Assembly (NCBI GenBank): GCA_019916065.1 | Contig: CM034233.1 | Coordinates: 11,489,573-11,553,572 of the forward strand | Length of the DNA stretch: 64,000 nucleotides | Reading direction: 5' to 3' | Source: Vitellaria paradoxa | Lineage: Eukaryota; Streptophyta; Magnoliopsida; Ericales; Sapotaceae | In this document: one piece after another, positions 23,437 through 34,639 of the stretch | Layout of the letters: every line of letters starts with the position of its first letter | How positions within the stretch are numbered: position 1 is the stretch's first letter | Notes under the pieces: model-generated | The model's database searches: none | What the model saw: the letters and a program-made list of their open reading frames with translations, nothing else | What the model was told of the DNA's origin: nothing | Made by a program: the position numbers and the translations under genes

Positions 23437-25400
23437 CAAGAGAGGTGCTAATATTATTCTCTAAAATATTTTTAGATTGCTCTAACCGTGCTGGGTTAGA
23501 GTTTTAGGGTAATAAAATCATCACTTAGCCTCAGGCTACGTCCAAATGTGGGCTATGGCAAGAATACTGACGTTCACTTTCTCACAATAATAATATCTTA
23601 TTGTCTCTTAAATTATTTTATGTGTAATGCGGCTCGTGTTGACTGGATTGAAATTTAATTATTTTGACATTTGCTAGAAAAAGGAAAAACTCAGAATGTA
23701 TTTTTATGTTTTTTCCGTACTTTCAAATTAAACCATGAATGTAAATAAATAGAATACTTGTCTAATTAGTTAATTCTATCATCAAATTTGTTTATTTTTT
23801 ACTTATCATTACTATTTCAAAACTATTTTTTTTAGGTGAAATTTCAAACATGTTCTGTCCTGTCACAAACCCGTGAAATCTGTTCCAAACCCGTGAAACT
23901 TATTTATATTCAATTGATCAAATTATCTGTTAAATACTCGATTTGAGATAAAAAATAAAAAATTAGTAAGTGACAAAAATGTTAAATTTATTAAATTGAA
24001 CAAATTCATTGGTCAAAGGGCCTCCAAAATTTTTTTGAAAGGTAAAATAAATATATTATAAATAATAGAAATAAATGTACAAAATATATAAAGTATACTC
24101 CTAAAACAGCATACTAGGAATTACAGTTCATAAAGGACATTTATACCTAATATGGAACAATTAATGATATGTGAAAATAATATATAACAAATCATAAATT
24201 AAATAAGTTCAAATGAACTATTTCAACAAAATTAAGAGCATTGTGTACTTTTTTATTTTAGGGATAAATCACAAATATATATTATCTTATATTTTATTTT
24301 ATTAAATAAGTACTTAAAGAATATTCTGCGAGTATCGAGTATCTTATAAATATAAACGGGTAACAAATATCGGGTAATAGATACCCTATAAATAAATTTT
24401 AAACTTATTCTAAATTTGTACGGATATTAAATTTTAATCTTCCAATCTCATTAACGTATTTTGCAACGGATTTTCATCTAATTCGATCGAGTCGAATATC
24501 CTCGTCTATTCGTCCGATGGACATCCCTAAATTAAACTCGATTATGCCTCAGACAATTACTGCAAACTAATGAAACAATCAAGCCTATTTGTTAAAAAAA
24601 AAAAAAGCAATAAAAAAAAAACTTTTGCCAGTTCAAGCAATGCTCGATCTGAATGGTTGAACAAGTGAACCTACCATTCACTGTTTTCTGCGTTCTTTAA
24701 GCAAACAAGATATCAGCATATCTGCGTGTATATATATATACACACACTGTGTGGTCAGAACACTAGTTTACATATTAATTACCACGCATGGTTATTATAT
24801 AAGTGTCTGTATATATATATAAATAGGCATTGTTTAAACCTTAAATGGTCATTGCTTATGTCACTGCTAATTAAAAAGTAAAGTCTAAAGTCCGTCATAG
24901 GTCACAACAGCTCCAAGGAGCAACAGTGTAGGTCATGGCATTTCTAATTTAATTTTTAATTATTTTATATATATTAGAAATAGCCACATTAGGTGTGACA
25001 TCAGGAAATGCCTTGGTTTGAAATGGGCATGTAAAGCCAAACGGGAAAAGGCCGAAAACCTCACCCAATTGATGGCACGGTCAAGGGTGGGAGTTGCGCT
25101 GTCGCTTTTCACGTACCCTCTCTAACTAGCTATATCATATATCTAAGACAACTTCGAATGTGTTTCAATTTTCAAACCAAAGGGATTATTACAATGCTGC
25201 CATTGGCTTGTCATATTGACTTTTGAAGGCAAGTTAAAGCCTACGCTCACATAATTCAACTTGTAATGAATTAATCGCCCCTCGCTTTGGTAGGGGTGAA
25301 AATATTTTTAAGAAGAAATGATCAAAACAATAATGATGCATGCTTTGCCCCCCGTTTGATTACCTTTAAAACAAAAGGGAATCGTGGAAACTAAGGGTAT
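23437..25400. other. Intergenic DNA, no gene seen
   Basis: AT-rich with no supported exon. 24330-24535 has many GGGTA/CGAATAT phrases and ends with GGACATCCCTA, similar to the hAT-like element at 1692. A (TA)n and CACACA patch lies near 24730-24750. Confidence 0.5.
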
Positions 25401-25536
25401 GGGTGAGTTTGGTTTACAAATAAATTCTAAAAATTTTATAAATCTCTATTAACTTTATATCACATCAATTTTTTTATTTCACTGCCGCATTACGAACTCT
25501 CAATTTATCTCACTTTATCTTACTCCAAACTCACCC
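25401..25536. mobile_element. MITE with perfect 12-bp terminal inverted repeats
   Basis: GGGTGAGTTTGG at the left and CCAAACTCACCC at the right are exact inverted repeats, the best preserved in the window. It is 136 bp long. The right half read in reverse is GTTTGGAGTAAGATAAAGTG, identifying family A in inverted orientation. It is immediately followed by another element at 25546. Confidence 0.75.
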
Positions 25537-25545
25537 ACAATAAAA

Positions 25546-25952
25546 GGATGGTTTGGCGCAGTAAAAACAACAAAAAAATGTGATTTAAAAAATTTTTTGA
25601 CGTTTGGGGTTGCAGTTATCAAATCACATTTTTTAAAGATGAATTGGTGAAATTTTTTGACTTTTACTTCAATTTTTTGGAGAGAGATTTTTAGTTTCGT
25701 CAAAACAGTTTTATGTCAAAATTTATTGAAAGTGGTTAAAAAATTTTAGGATTTATAAAAAAATATTGAGATTTGTATAATGTTATTGGAATTTGTAAAA
25801 AATTATTGAAGTTTGTAAAAATTTGTTGGGATATATGTAAATATATGTAGATCTATAGAAATTTTACGAAGTACGAAAAAACACAAATGTATTGGAGAAT
25901 TTTATAAGTTTTCAGTATTTCTCAGAATTTTTTGTTGTGCTAAACGGACACA
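25546..25952. mobile_element. MITE-like element related to 19797-20331
   Basis: It starts GGATGGTTTGGCG and ends near GTGCTAAACGGACAC. Close to the left end is an inner hairpin, AAATGTGATTTAAAA against AAATCACATTTTTTAAA. Non-coding. Confidence 0.45.
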
Positions 25953-26881
25953 AAATCGGAGAAATCTTTCAATCTAATTAAATTAGTTATTTAATTTAGC
26001 TTGATTCAATTTATTTGAATCAACAGTTCAGTTATAATTTAAACTTTAAGAAATTAAATAATTCGATTTGAATTTTCGTTTGAAAGTTCGATTAATCGAA
26101 CTAAATCGATCCTATTCAATGTAATATCTCTTATTCGTAGTATTATCCTAAATATGCTTCACAAAAATTATTGTCATAATTAAAAATTTTTTTGTTTTCT
26201 GTATCTTAACCAAATATATAAATGTCATAAACGCATGAACATTGAAATCATCTTATTGCAAAATATATAATTTTTTTTGTTGATGATAAATTATTTCCCA
26301 TAAAATTATCAAATGAAACCAAATCAAAACGAATTACTGATTGTTACATTTTAGTTACATTTGCAAATCTTTCATACCATAATTTAGAAATTTGATTTAG
26401 ATTTTAATTACTAAATTATTCGTACCAATGACTGATTGTTTGATTTAGGATTGAACATTAAATCTCTTTCATATTATTGATTTACAAATCAATTTAGATT
26501 TTAAATACCACATCGAACTAACCTAAACAGTGTGGGAAAATAAAGCTTATGCGATGCTCTCAGTTATTTATTTGTTATTTACTTATTTTTTAACAACAAC
26601 CGTGTGGTTTGATATAATGATCCCTTTAATTAGATAATTACTTGCGCACGGGGCACACTCGGCCCTAAAATGCGCCTGTTTTTAGTACATACATACCATT
26701 AAAATATATCGTACCCCATTTTAATGATTACAGCATGGCCTAATTTTCTCTCAAGTTCAACTTTTGGCTTAGAAGAAAGGGTAAAAGAAAACCAAAAGAG
26801 TAATTACATTCCTTCTCAATATTCTTTTATTTTCTTTCTGTTTTTTCTTTTTTTTTTTCAAATCGTAGTTGTTATACCCTA

Positions 26882-27022
26882 GGTGTGTTTAGAGTGATAA
26901 AAAATGAGATAAAATAAGATAAGTTGTAGGTTCATAATTCGTGCAGTGAGATATAAAATTAATAACTTTTAGAGATTTTAAAATTTTTTAGAGATTTTTT
27001 TTATTTTCTAGCACACCAAACG
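26882..27022. mobile_element. MITE, GTTTGG family A
   Basis: It begins GGTGTGTTTAGAGTGATAAA and ends GCACACCAAACGG. GTGTGTTT and CACACCAAAC are near-complementary ends. The interior matches other family members. Confidence 0.6.
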
Positions 27023-27024
27023 GT

Positions 27025-28229
27025 TTCTCTCTACTCTCTTTTTTTTTCTTGTTAAATTAAATAGAACAAAATAATTATCTTATTAATAATTTCTCTCTTC
27101 ACAATTTCTATCTCCTTTTACCCTTTTCAAATGACGCGCCCTTGTTACAAATATATATATATATAGTTTATAACTTGTAATTTTTATTTATCAAAGTGTA
27201 GGCCAATTATATATACAATAATCGAATTGAATTATTTGAGTTAGCTCAAGATCCATTCGTGAGAAAATCATTCATAAATTTTTGTATAATTTTTAATTAT
27301 GTTCAAACTCCACTCGTTAAATTTATTATATCTAAAAAAAAATTAATTGTTTTTATTTAATAACATTTAAGTATGCCATTAACATTCGTAAAAGAATAAT
27401 TGCGTAATGATTAAAAATATAAATAATCATGCTTGTATAATGTATGGGTAGAAAAAAATTAACTTTTTTCAACGTACATGAATTTTACTCTTTGGAAATA
27501 TTTTTTTGTAATTTTTTTTATGAATATGAATAGTATGCTCAATATTACAAAATAAAATAATTAAATTTTAGTAAAAGTAACCATGTAAAATAAAAAACTG
27601 CTCAAATGAAAAAAACTTGAGCTAATATCGTTGCCAAATCACCGCTCGGTGGATCAAATTATCACCCAACTTGCACCGGTTCGTGGCAAATAAAAAAAAA
27701 TTATTTTGTTGATTAGGTTATAAAATTGGCCTATAAATATAATAATAAGTTTTTTTTTCGTATGTGAGGTCGCATTTAGATTCATAGGAGAATTTTTATA
27801 TAGTTTTAAAGGTATACTCTCGTATTACAAAAATTATACAAGATGTTCAATACAAATGATTACATTCAAGTTAGTACTCTTAATTTTAGTTTGTTGTGAT
27901 ACCTTAATTTGAATTTTATACTTGATTCTTTCAACTATGATAAATATTGTGGAAGAGATTCCTTTGAAAATTTTCGTATTCCTTTATTCTATATATGGTA
28001 TATTATAACGGTTCATGTCAATCTTCTCACCATATAGTAAAATTTTTACCATTAAATATCCAGTGGCCTATTCGATTTTAGTATTCTAGATTTGATTACT
28101 TCAGTTAATCATATAAAAGTTACTAATGATGCATCTGATTTATTTAGAGAATGCGCATTTGAAAAATAGACGACTTAGTCTATTTTTAAGTTTGCATAGG
28201 ATAAAACTTATTTTAATCATGGATTGCTA
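27025..28229. other. Intergenic DNA, no gene seen
   Basis: AT-rich with a short (AT)n near 27150. No exon, RNA gene or element with readable ends. Confidence 0.5.
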
Positions 28230-28246
28230 ATTCTAATGAAATACTT

Positions 28247-28507
28247 CTGGTATGTAGAAGTCTGCAGCCGCTACCCGTACTGGGGTGCGCACAGGGCGAA
28301 ACACGCTCCAGGACCCTAGCCGGCAAAGGCCCCTGGAGAGTTAACCAGTCTAGGCAAACCCTGGCTGACCGGCACGACCGAGAGGAGGCCATTAGGCACC
28401 CGCCATTACAGCGGTAACCCACCTCCCGTGGAGGAGTCGAACCCGGAACCTCGAGAGGCCCAAGCTCTAGGCGAGCCCGACTTCCACTCGGCCACCCCCG
28501 AAGGGGC
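28247..28507 (-). mobile_element. tRNA-derived SINE, minus strand, perfect 17-bp TSD
   Basis: A 261-bp GC-rich block flanked by a perfect 17-bp target-site duplication, ATTCTAATGAAATACTT, at 28230-28246 and 28508-28524. On the minus strand it starts with a tRNA-like head containing the A box TGGCCGAGTGG and a B box of the GGTTCGACTC type, and ends ATACCAG with no poly(A) tail. It is highly similar to 28641-28905 in the opposite orientation. The TSD being intact indicates a recent insertion. Apparent ORFs here are SINE sequence. Confidence 0.9.
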
Positions 28508-28521
28508 ATTCTAATGAAATA

Positions 28522-28633
28522 CTTGACATCCTCTATGGTTGATATGTGATGCTCTTCCACATTAGACCAAGAGAGAGCTTGACATCCTCTATGGTTGATA
28601 TGTGATGCTCTTCCACATTAGACCAAGAGAGAG
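28522..28633. repeat. Perfect 56-bp tandem duplication
   Basis: Two adjacent identical 56-bp units (28522-28577 and 28578-28633), each beginning CTTGACATCC and ending AAGAGAGAG, lie between the two SINEs. The first unit overlaps the TSD of the minus-strand SINE and the second overlaps the TSD of the plus-strand SINE. Confidence 0.95.
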
Positions 28634-28640
28634 GTTTTGA

Positions 28641-28905
28641 AGCCCCTTCGGGGGTGGCCGAGTGGAAGTCGGGCTTGCCTTAAGAGCTTGGGCCTCTCGA
28701 GGTTCTGGGTTCGACTCCCCCACGGGGGGTGGGTTACCGCTATAATGGTGGGAGCCTAAAGGCCTCCTCTCGGTCGTGCCGGTCAGCCAGGGCTTGCCTA
28801 GGCTGGTTAACTCTTCAGGGGCCGTTACCGGCTCGGGTCCTGGAGCGTGCTTCGCCCTGTGCGCACCCCAGTACGGGGTAGCGGCTGCGGACTTCCACGT
28901 ACCAG
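28641..28905 (+). mobile_element. tRNA-derived SINE, plus strand, perfect 16-bp TSD
   Basis: This 265-bp element has an A box at 28655-28665 (TGGCCGAGTGG) and a B box at 28708-28717 (GGTTCGACTC). The head resembles a Ser- or Leu-type tRNA, and the 3' end is GTACCAG. A perfect 16-bp target-site duplication, AAGAGAGAGGTTTTGA, lies at 28625-28640 and 28906-28921. Together with the minus-strand copy it makes a 260-bp inverted repeat with a spacer of about 130 bp. Confidence 0.9.
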
Positions 28906-29436
28906 AAGAGAGAGGTTTTGAGTAACATATGAGCGAGACAGTTACTTCATCTAATGACCCTTGTTTTTAGGATAAAACCTAGCCTACGATAAAATGGTAT
29001 CAAAGCAATTTGATCTACGTCGATGTCATGCCAAACGTTTAATATAAGGGAAGGCAGTTGGGTGAATCGGATTGCAATAAATCTTACATATTCAAATGAG
29101 CGAGTGTATAACGCTCTCCCTCGTTAGATTAGGACAAGGGTCCTGAATAATATTATACAAATGGAATAATTACTTTCCCAATAGGCCAATTTTTTGTGAG
29201 GAAACTTGACTTTGAAACGTAACAATGACAGAGTTGGAATCCAATCATCTTGGTATTCACATGACAATTGCAGCAACTATGGATCGATCCTTGTATCCTA
29301 AGACTGGCGTTCAAGGACCAATTCCCCATTTTTTTTTTTTTTTGTAGGAATGACAACTTAATCTAAGCTAAATAAGGATTTGAGGTTGAGATAATAAGTT
29401 ATATCAGATCCGTGATTTGTGGTCATAAATTGTTAA

Positions 29437-29592
29437 GAGCCTGTTTGCCCACACCAAATTTCACTAAAAATCATTAACCTTAACTAATTTTGTACTTTTC
29501 TTCAATTAAATTTTTTTATCCATCACCTTTATGTCACATTTTTTCACTTTTATTATACTTTTTCCTTCACTTTTTGTTTATCAAACGGGCTC
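29437..29592 (+). mobile_element. Tourist-like (PIF/Harbinger) MITE with TAA TSD
   Basis: Ends GAGCCTGTTTG and CAAACGGGCTC are inverted repeats with one mismatch. The 3-bp flanks TAA (29434-29436 and 29593-29595) match the TWA target typical of PIF/Harbinger elements. It is 156 bp long with no coding capacity. Its interior matches 20372-20533. Confidence 0.75.
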
Positions 29593-30645
29593 TAAATTGA
29601 AATTCAATAGTTTAGATATATTCATTTTTTTTAACGATTTTCGACCATAATATTATTAAACTGACATACTTTTATATATCAATCTCATTTTTTTAGGTGA
29701 CTATTGTATTTTATTAGTTTTTTTTTTTTTAAGTCAACACACTTCTACTTCCTCATGGAAATAGAGAAAGATGGGCACTTACCTTCAACATCACATCTAA
29801 TATTAAGCAACCATAATGAGAAGGTTTTGTGCATGCTTTCTTGCCATGGAAGGGATACAAACACATGCGAAAAACCAGCCCCAAATGATGTTCCTTCCAT
29901 CACTAGAAAATGGTCTTTAAAAAAATTAAAAATTAAAAAAATAAACGCAATACAATTATGAAATAACAATGGAAATAAACTAACTCTCTCTTTCACATAC
30001 GTCAGCCAATGCTCAATTCGAGGGCCATACTTACAAATCAATTAATGGCATGATTAATGACTTCTCGTTCGATCGTCACACGGGTTTGATGATGGAATTT
30101 CAAACCTAAGCCACTCTAATTAATATCGATTTCGCATTTCGTAATTAATTAAGCTCTCTAGACTCTGGCCATTACATTAGCCACCCAAACAAACCCTTAA
30201 AATAAAGGTAGGGAGAGGGTTGACACTTTAATTATAATGCGGCCACTTTTTTATTTTTTGTTTTTTTTTTTTGATAAAATATGCATGAGTGCGGATAAAT
30301 ATAATATAAATTAGGATTGGTAAAAGTCTAAGAGAGTGGGTGATGGTATATATATGCAACATACGTAACATACATATAGAAAGGGGCATCGATTCTCCTT
30401 CTTGCGGCCCTTTTTTTATTAATATTATTATATTGGCTTGTGGGTAATATTAATTAATTAAAAAGCATAACTTCTTAGCTTTTAAGTGCGGTCTGGTGGA
30501 GAGGCTATTTGTTTTAGCTTTCCAAGCGTGGATGTTTTTGTTGGAGAATCCACGATCAAATGGCTTGGTCTCATGTCCCACCCTCCCCCACTACAATCAA
30601 ATGTATGTTAATTGTCTCTTCAAAAGAAACCCCCTTTCCCTTTTT

Positions 30646-30706
30646 TACACACACACACACTCTCTCTCTCTCTCTCCACACACACACACACACACATGCA
30701 CACACG
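30646..30706. repeat. Compound (CA)n(CT)n(CA)n microsatellite
   Basis: ACACAC, then TCTCTC, then CACACA runs total about 60 bases. Frames across it are low-complexity and not coding. Confidence 0.95.
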
Positions 30707-30956
30707 CATTTTTCTATGACCAATATTCTTATCGTCTCACATTTCCTTGCTATTTGTTATTTACCTGTACGAATAGTTTGTCTCCGTGGCAAGAATTCCC
30801 TTTTAATATATGTTTTTCCATTAAGTCATATAAAAAATAGAGAGAAATAAATGCCAATCAGCCATGTATTGGCTCCAAATTGGTTGATTCCTTATTGTTA
30901 TATGCCTCCGACGCCTAAAATTCGGTTATTGAAAATTATAGGAAACTATTTATAAA

Positions 30957-31076
30957 GGGGACGTTTAGATTGATAAAAAGTTAGATAAAATGAGATAATT
31001 TGTCAAATTGTAATTCGTATAAAAAGTAAATAATTTTTAAAAATTTTTAACATTTTTCAGTGCACCAAACAAACCC
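30957..31076. mobile_element. MITE, GTTTGG family A (eroded)
   Basis: It begins GGGGACGTTTAGATTGATAA and ends GTGCACCAAACAAACCC. It is shorter and more diverged than other copies. Confidence 0.5.
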
Positions 31077-31079
31077 AAA

Positions 31080-33470
31080 ATATAGTCACTTCGGCTAATA
31101 TAATGTAGATTTTTATTTTTATTTTTCTAAGCCAAAAATAAAGAGAATAAGGATGAATATATATTTCGCCAAAATTGAAAATCTCATATAACGCTAATCA
31201 TGGGGCCCAAACTATGATCGATCCCAATCGAAATCCGTGGTCATATGATAATAAATATTGAGACCCCAATTTTCGGAAGTGGGATGATAAAGTTGCTTTT
31301 CATTGGTGTAATATGCTTTCAAAAGAAAAGGATTGTTTAGCATTTTTTAACTCATATTCTCATTCCATTTTTAAATATATTTTATATACTAAATATTAAA
31401 AAATGAATTCTAATTCTATTTTTTTGGCATACTAAATGTTAAAATTTTGTTCTTATTTGCATTCATATTCCCATTTTTGTTTTGGTTTTGTTTCCTTTCC
31501 TACTGATAATCGAACATAGCTTAAAGAGTTTAAATTTATGAAAAAATCAATCTAAATACCTTTTTATTATTGAAACATCCCCCCCAAAAAAATATGGTGT
31601 AGCATGACCGCCTCTAAATATTGTGTCTAAAAAAATCCCTAAGTGTAAGTGTGTGCGGTGTAGTTTTATCTGGTGAGTTCAGGATCGTATCCACAAGTAA
31701 CTTTGAGATTGAACACTAGATTTTCTAAGTTCTTCTATCTATTGGTTTCATTTTAAAAATGAAAAATGAAAATTTGTTTTGGGTTTTGAAAATTGTGATT
31801 AATTAACTAATAACCAAATAAATTAAATTGCTAAAATTAAATTAAATTAAAATTCAAGAACTTAAGTTACTTCTATTCTAATTAAAAGAAAGGCAAGATT
31901 CAAAATTAAATTAAATTAAAACAATGAAAGTAATAAACTACGCATTAAAAATAATTAAATATCTTCATCTAACCTTTAAATCTGGATGGATTCACTACTT
32001 CATGATTCAATATTTTTTTATCTCAGTTTAAGTTTGATGTAAAGGAAAAATAATTTGGAAGTTATCTTCTTAAAAACATTTTTAGATTTCAAAACATGTT
32101 TTCAAATCTCGTTTAGGACTAGAAACTCAAAAAATATTATGATTTTTGATTTTTGGATTTAGATTTGATTTACATATTTCAAAATTATTAATAAACATTT
32201 AATCAAGAATTTTATCAGTGATTACAAAGAATATGATTAAGAAAACTTGTTTTTGAAGACTTTTGAAAATAAATAATACAGATCTAAAAATCGTAAACCC
32301 ATACATGCAAGTGTCACTCTAGGTGTATAGATTTATGCACATCTCATCAATCGTGGTGATCCACTCATCTTTACTAGTTAAATCAAGAATAAAAATCTAA
32401 CTTAACATGAATAAAATAAAATAGTAAATAAAAAGAAAATACGAAAAGAAAATAAATTTCATTGAATAATACTGTTCTTTGCAATGAATTAAACCTGAAT
32501 CCAAAAGCAATTAATCCAAAAAAACTCTACAAAACTAAACTGAAGACTCTCTGCACTAATTATTTTAATGAAAAACTAAACTGAAAATTATAGAAGAAAA
32601 GACTCCCTGATGGTTGAAAGAAACATTTGTATATATAGCTGAGATGAAAAACTCTTAAATAAAAAATCGTCCAATTCAGCCTGCAGTAGTCCCGACCACC
32701 CGTGGGGATGTTCGAACCACAGTATGTTTCAGGTATTAAATTTCTTCTTTTTTCTTATTCTCTAGCCCGGTTCTTCCTTTGGTTTAAACTAGTTGTCGGG
32801 GTGTCTGGACCACTGTATCTTTTCATCACTTTCATCATAATTTATTTCGTTTATTTCCTTATTTTTACTGCAATTAAAAAATAAAATAGACTAAATATTA
32901 AAAATAACCAAAAATTATTAAATTATTAAATAAATACATAATTTATAATCTAATTGTTAGGTTTGTAATTGCACTTTTTAAGTGTAATCATAGCACTAAA
33001 AATAAAAGATAGAGCACAATATTATCATCAACAGATAAGAGGATTCTAAAATTAAAATTCAATTTTAGAAGTTGAAATTGTATTTTCAACATTTGAATTA
33101 TTACAAAAGTTTATCCAATATATAAAATATTTTAATCGATAAAATTTCATAAAAATCAAAATGTTGAAAATACAGTTTTAAGTCCGAAAAGTTATATTTT
33201 AATTTTAGGAGCCTCAGAGACATCGCCGACAGAATAAACAACGTTAGGATTTTACATAAATGCTGGTCTTTGTTTATAATTTCATATAACCTATTACTTG
33301 AGTTATTTATGCTAACTGTCAAGAGAAAATAAATTAATACACATAATAAAATAGTTCATTTAATTAACTGTCTAAGATAGTATAAAAGTAGACAAATTTT
33401 TTGAGGTCAAATCTCATCTCAATCCAAAAATTATCTACAGACTCTACTTCTACATATTAATTAAGGGTCC
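31080..33470. other. Intergenic DNA, no gene seen
   Basis: 31620-32700 has a phrase (GTTCAGGATCGTATCCACAA) of a kind I have seen in dispersed plant repeats, followed by about 900 A/T-rich bases, so a degraded transposon is possible. No coding exon is recognised. 32702-32884 is an open frame without family resemblance. Confidence 0.4.
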
Positions 33471-33850
33471 GTTTGAAATTATAAAAGTTGAGATAAAATG
33501 TGTTTTGATTTTTTTTTTTTTTTGACATTTGGAATCATTGCAACAATAAACACTTTTAGCAACAAAAATTTGGTTGCTAAAGTTAATTTTTGGTCCCTAA
33601 AACTTTTGCCGATGAAAGATAATTTGGTTGTCAGTTGGTCAGCAAAGATTAGTTGCATAAGGTATTAGTGACCAAAAATAATTTAGTTGGTAAAAGTATA
33701 ATATTTGCCGACTAAACTTTGATCGCTAAAATGTAAGTCTTTGGCGACAGCATATATTTGGTCGGGAATAGTTTATCTTTTAATGACCAAATTTTAGTCG
33801 CCAAATGATTGATTTTTAGCGATCAATTGATCAGCAAAAGAGTTAAAATT
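33470..33850. repeat. Cluster of degenerate GTCGCTAAA-type motifs (CACTA-like?)
   Basis: Variants such as TTGGTTGCTAAAG, TTTGATCGCTAAAA, TTTTAGTCGCCAAA and TTTTTAGCGATCAA recur on both strands over about 380 bp. Arrays like this are typical of the subterminal regions of CACTA-type transposons. The ends and a transposase are not visible. Confidence 0.45.
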
Positions 33851-34639
33851 AGAAATTTGAATTAATTTAAAAATAAAAATTCAAACGTGGTGCCATATGG
33901 TATCATTTGGTGACTTGTTATTATGTCACATAATAACTTGTGTTATACCATATGTCGATCAATGATTGTGCTGTGTTGACTTTATATTTTTGAGATTTTT
34001 TGTTATTATTATTGAGAATCAAATTCGTGCCATTTCTTTAAAAGTTGGTGTGGTTGGCCAATAAACCAACTATTATTTATACTTGTGTTTTACTGAAATG
34101 AGTTGTTGTAATAAGTTGAGGTCATCACGTCCAAGTACAGAAACCACGAGGTCTATTTTGTATTAGTTAATTACAAGAAAAGTGATTAATATATGTATAT
34201 GTGCGTTATGTATGTAAATGAATATAAATTTATGGGTGGTTAAGCTACTAAGCATCATCATCATCTAAGCTTCCAAAACCCATGACTTGGTCAAATTGGC
34301 AACCATCAATCTCGAGTCACTACTTGACACGTATTAGATCATAAAACCGTGCTTAAAGGTATATATATGTGCTAAAAAAGTAATTTTGATTAATTTGCAA
34401 ACTAAAGCAAGTAATAGTATATATAAAGGTGACTTGAAAAAATATATATATATATACATGCACAACAAAGTGGGTTTGGAATCCTCGCTTTACATCTCAT
34501 CTGTGGAGAGGGAGGGCCTGTTTTGGTGCTGCAAAAAGAGCAGACCCTCAATGGGTTTGAGCAGGGAGAGAGGCTATGGTGTGCGTTGATTGTTCCCTTC
34601 GCTCCAAACAAGAGGGCATGAAAGTAAAGCATATATTAT

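Noticed and set aside
28213..28560. 115-codon open frame on the minus strand
   Set aside because: It is the translation of a SINE plus its flanks, defined by perfect TSDs.
28655..28717. Possible functional tRNA genes at the SINE heads (also 3483, 15824 and 47641)
   Set aside because: A and B boxes are present, but no complete cloverleaf with acceptor-stem pairing is visible, and the blocks continue into SINE bodies.
30496..30850. Two overlapping frames of 96-114 codons
   Set aside because: They are driven by the CA/CT microsatellite; the remainder has no family resemblance.
34580..34605. miR159/319-like string on the minus strand (TTTGGAGCGAAGGGAACAAT)
   Set aside because: It has several mismatches to miR159 and no matching star arm at the required position on that strand.
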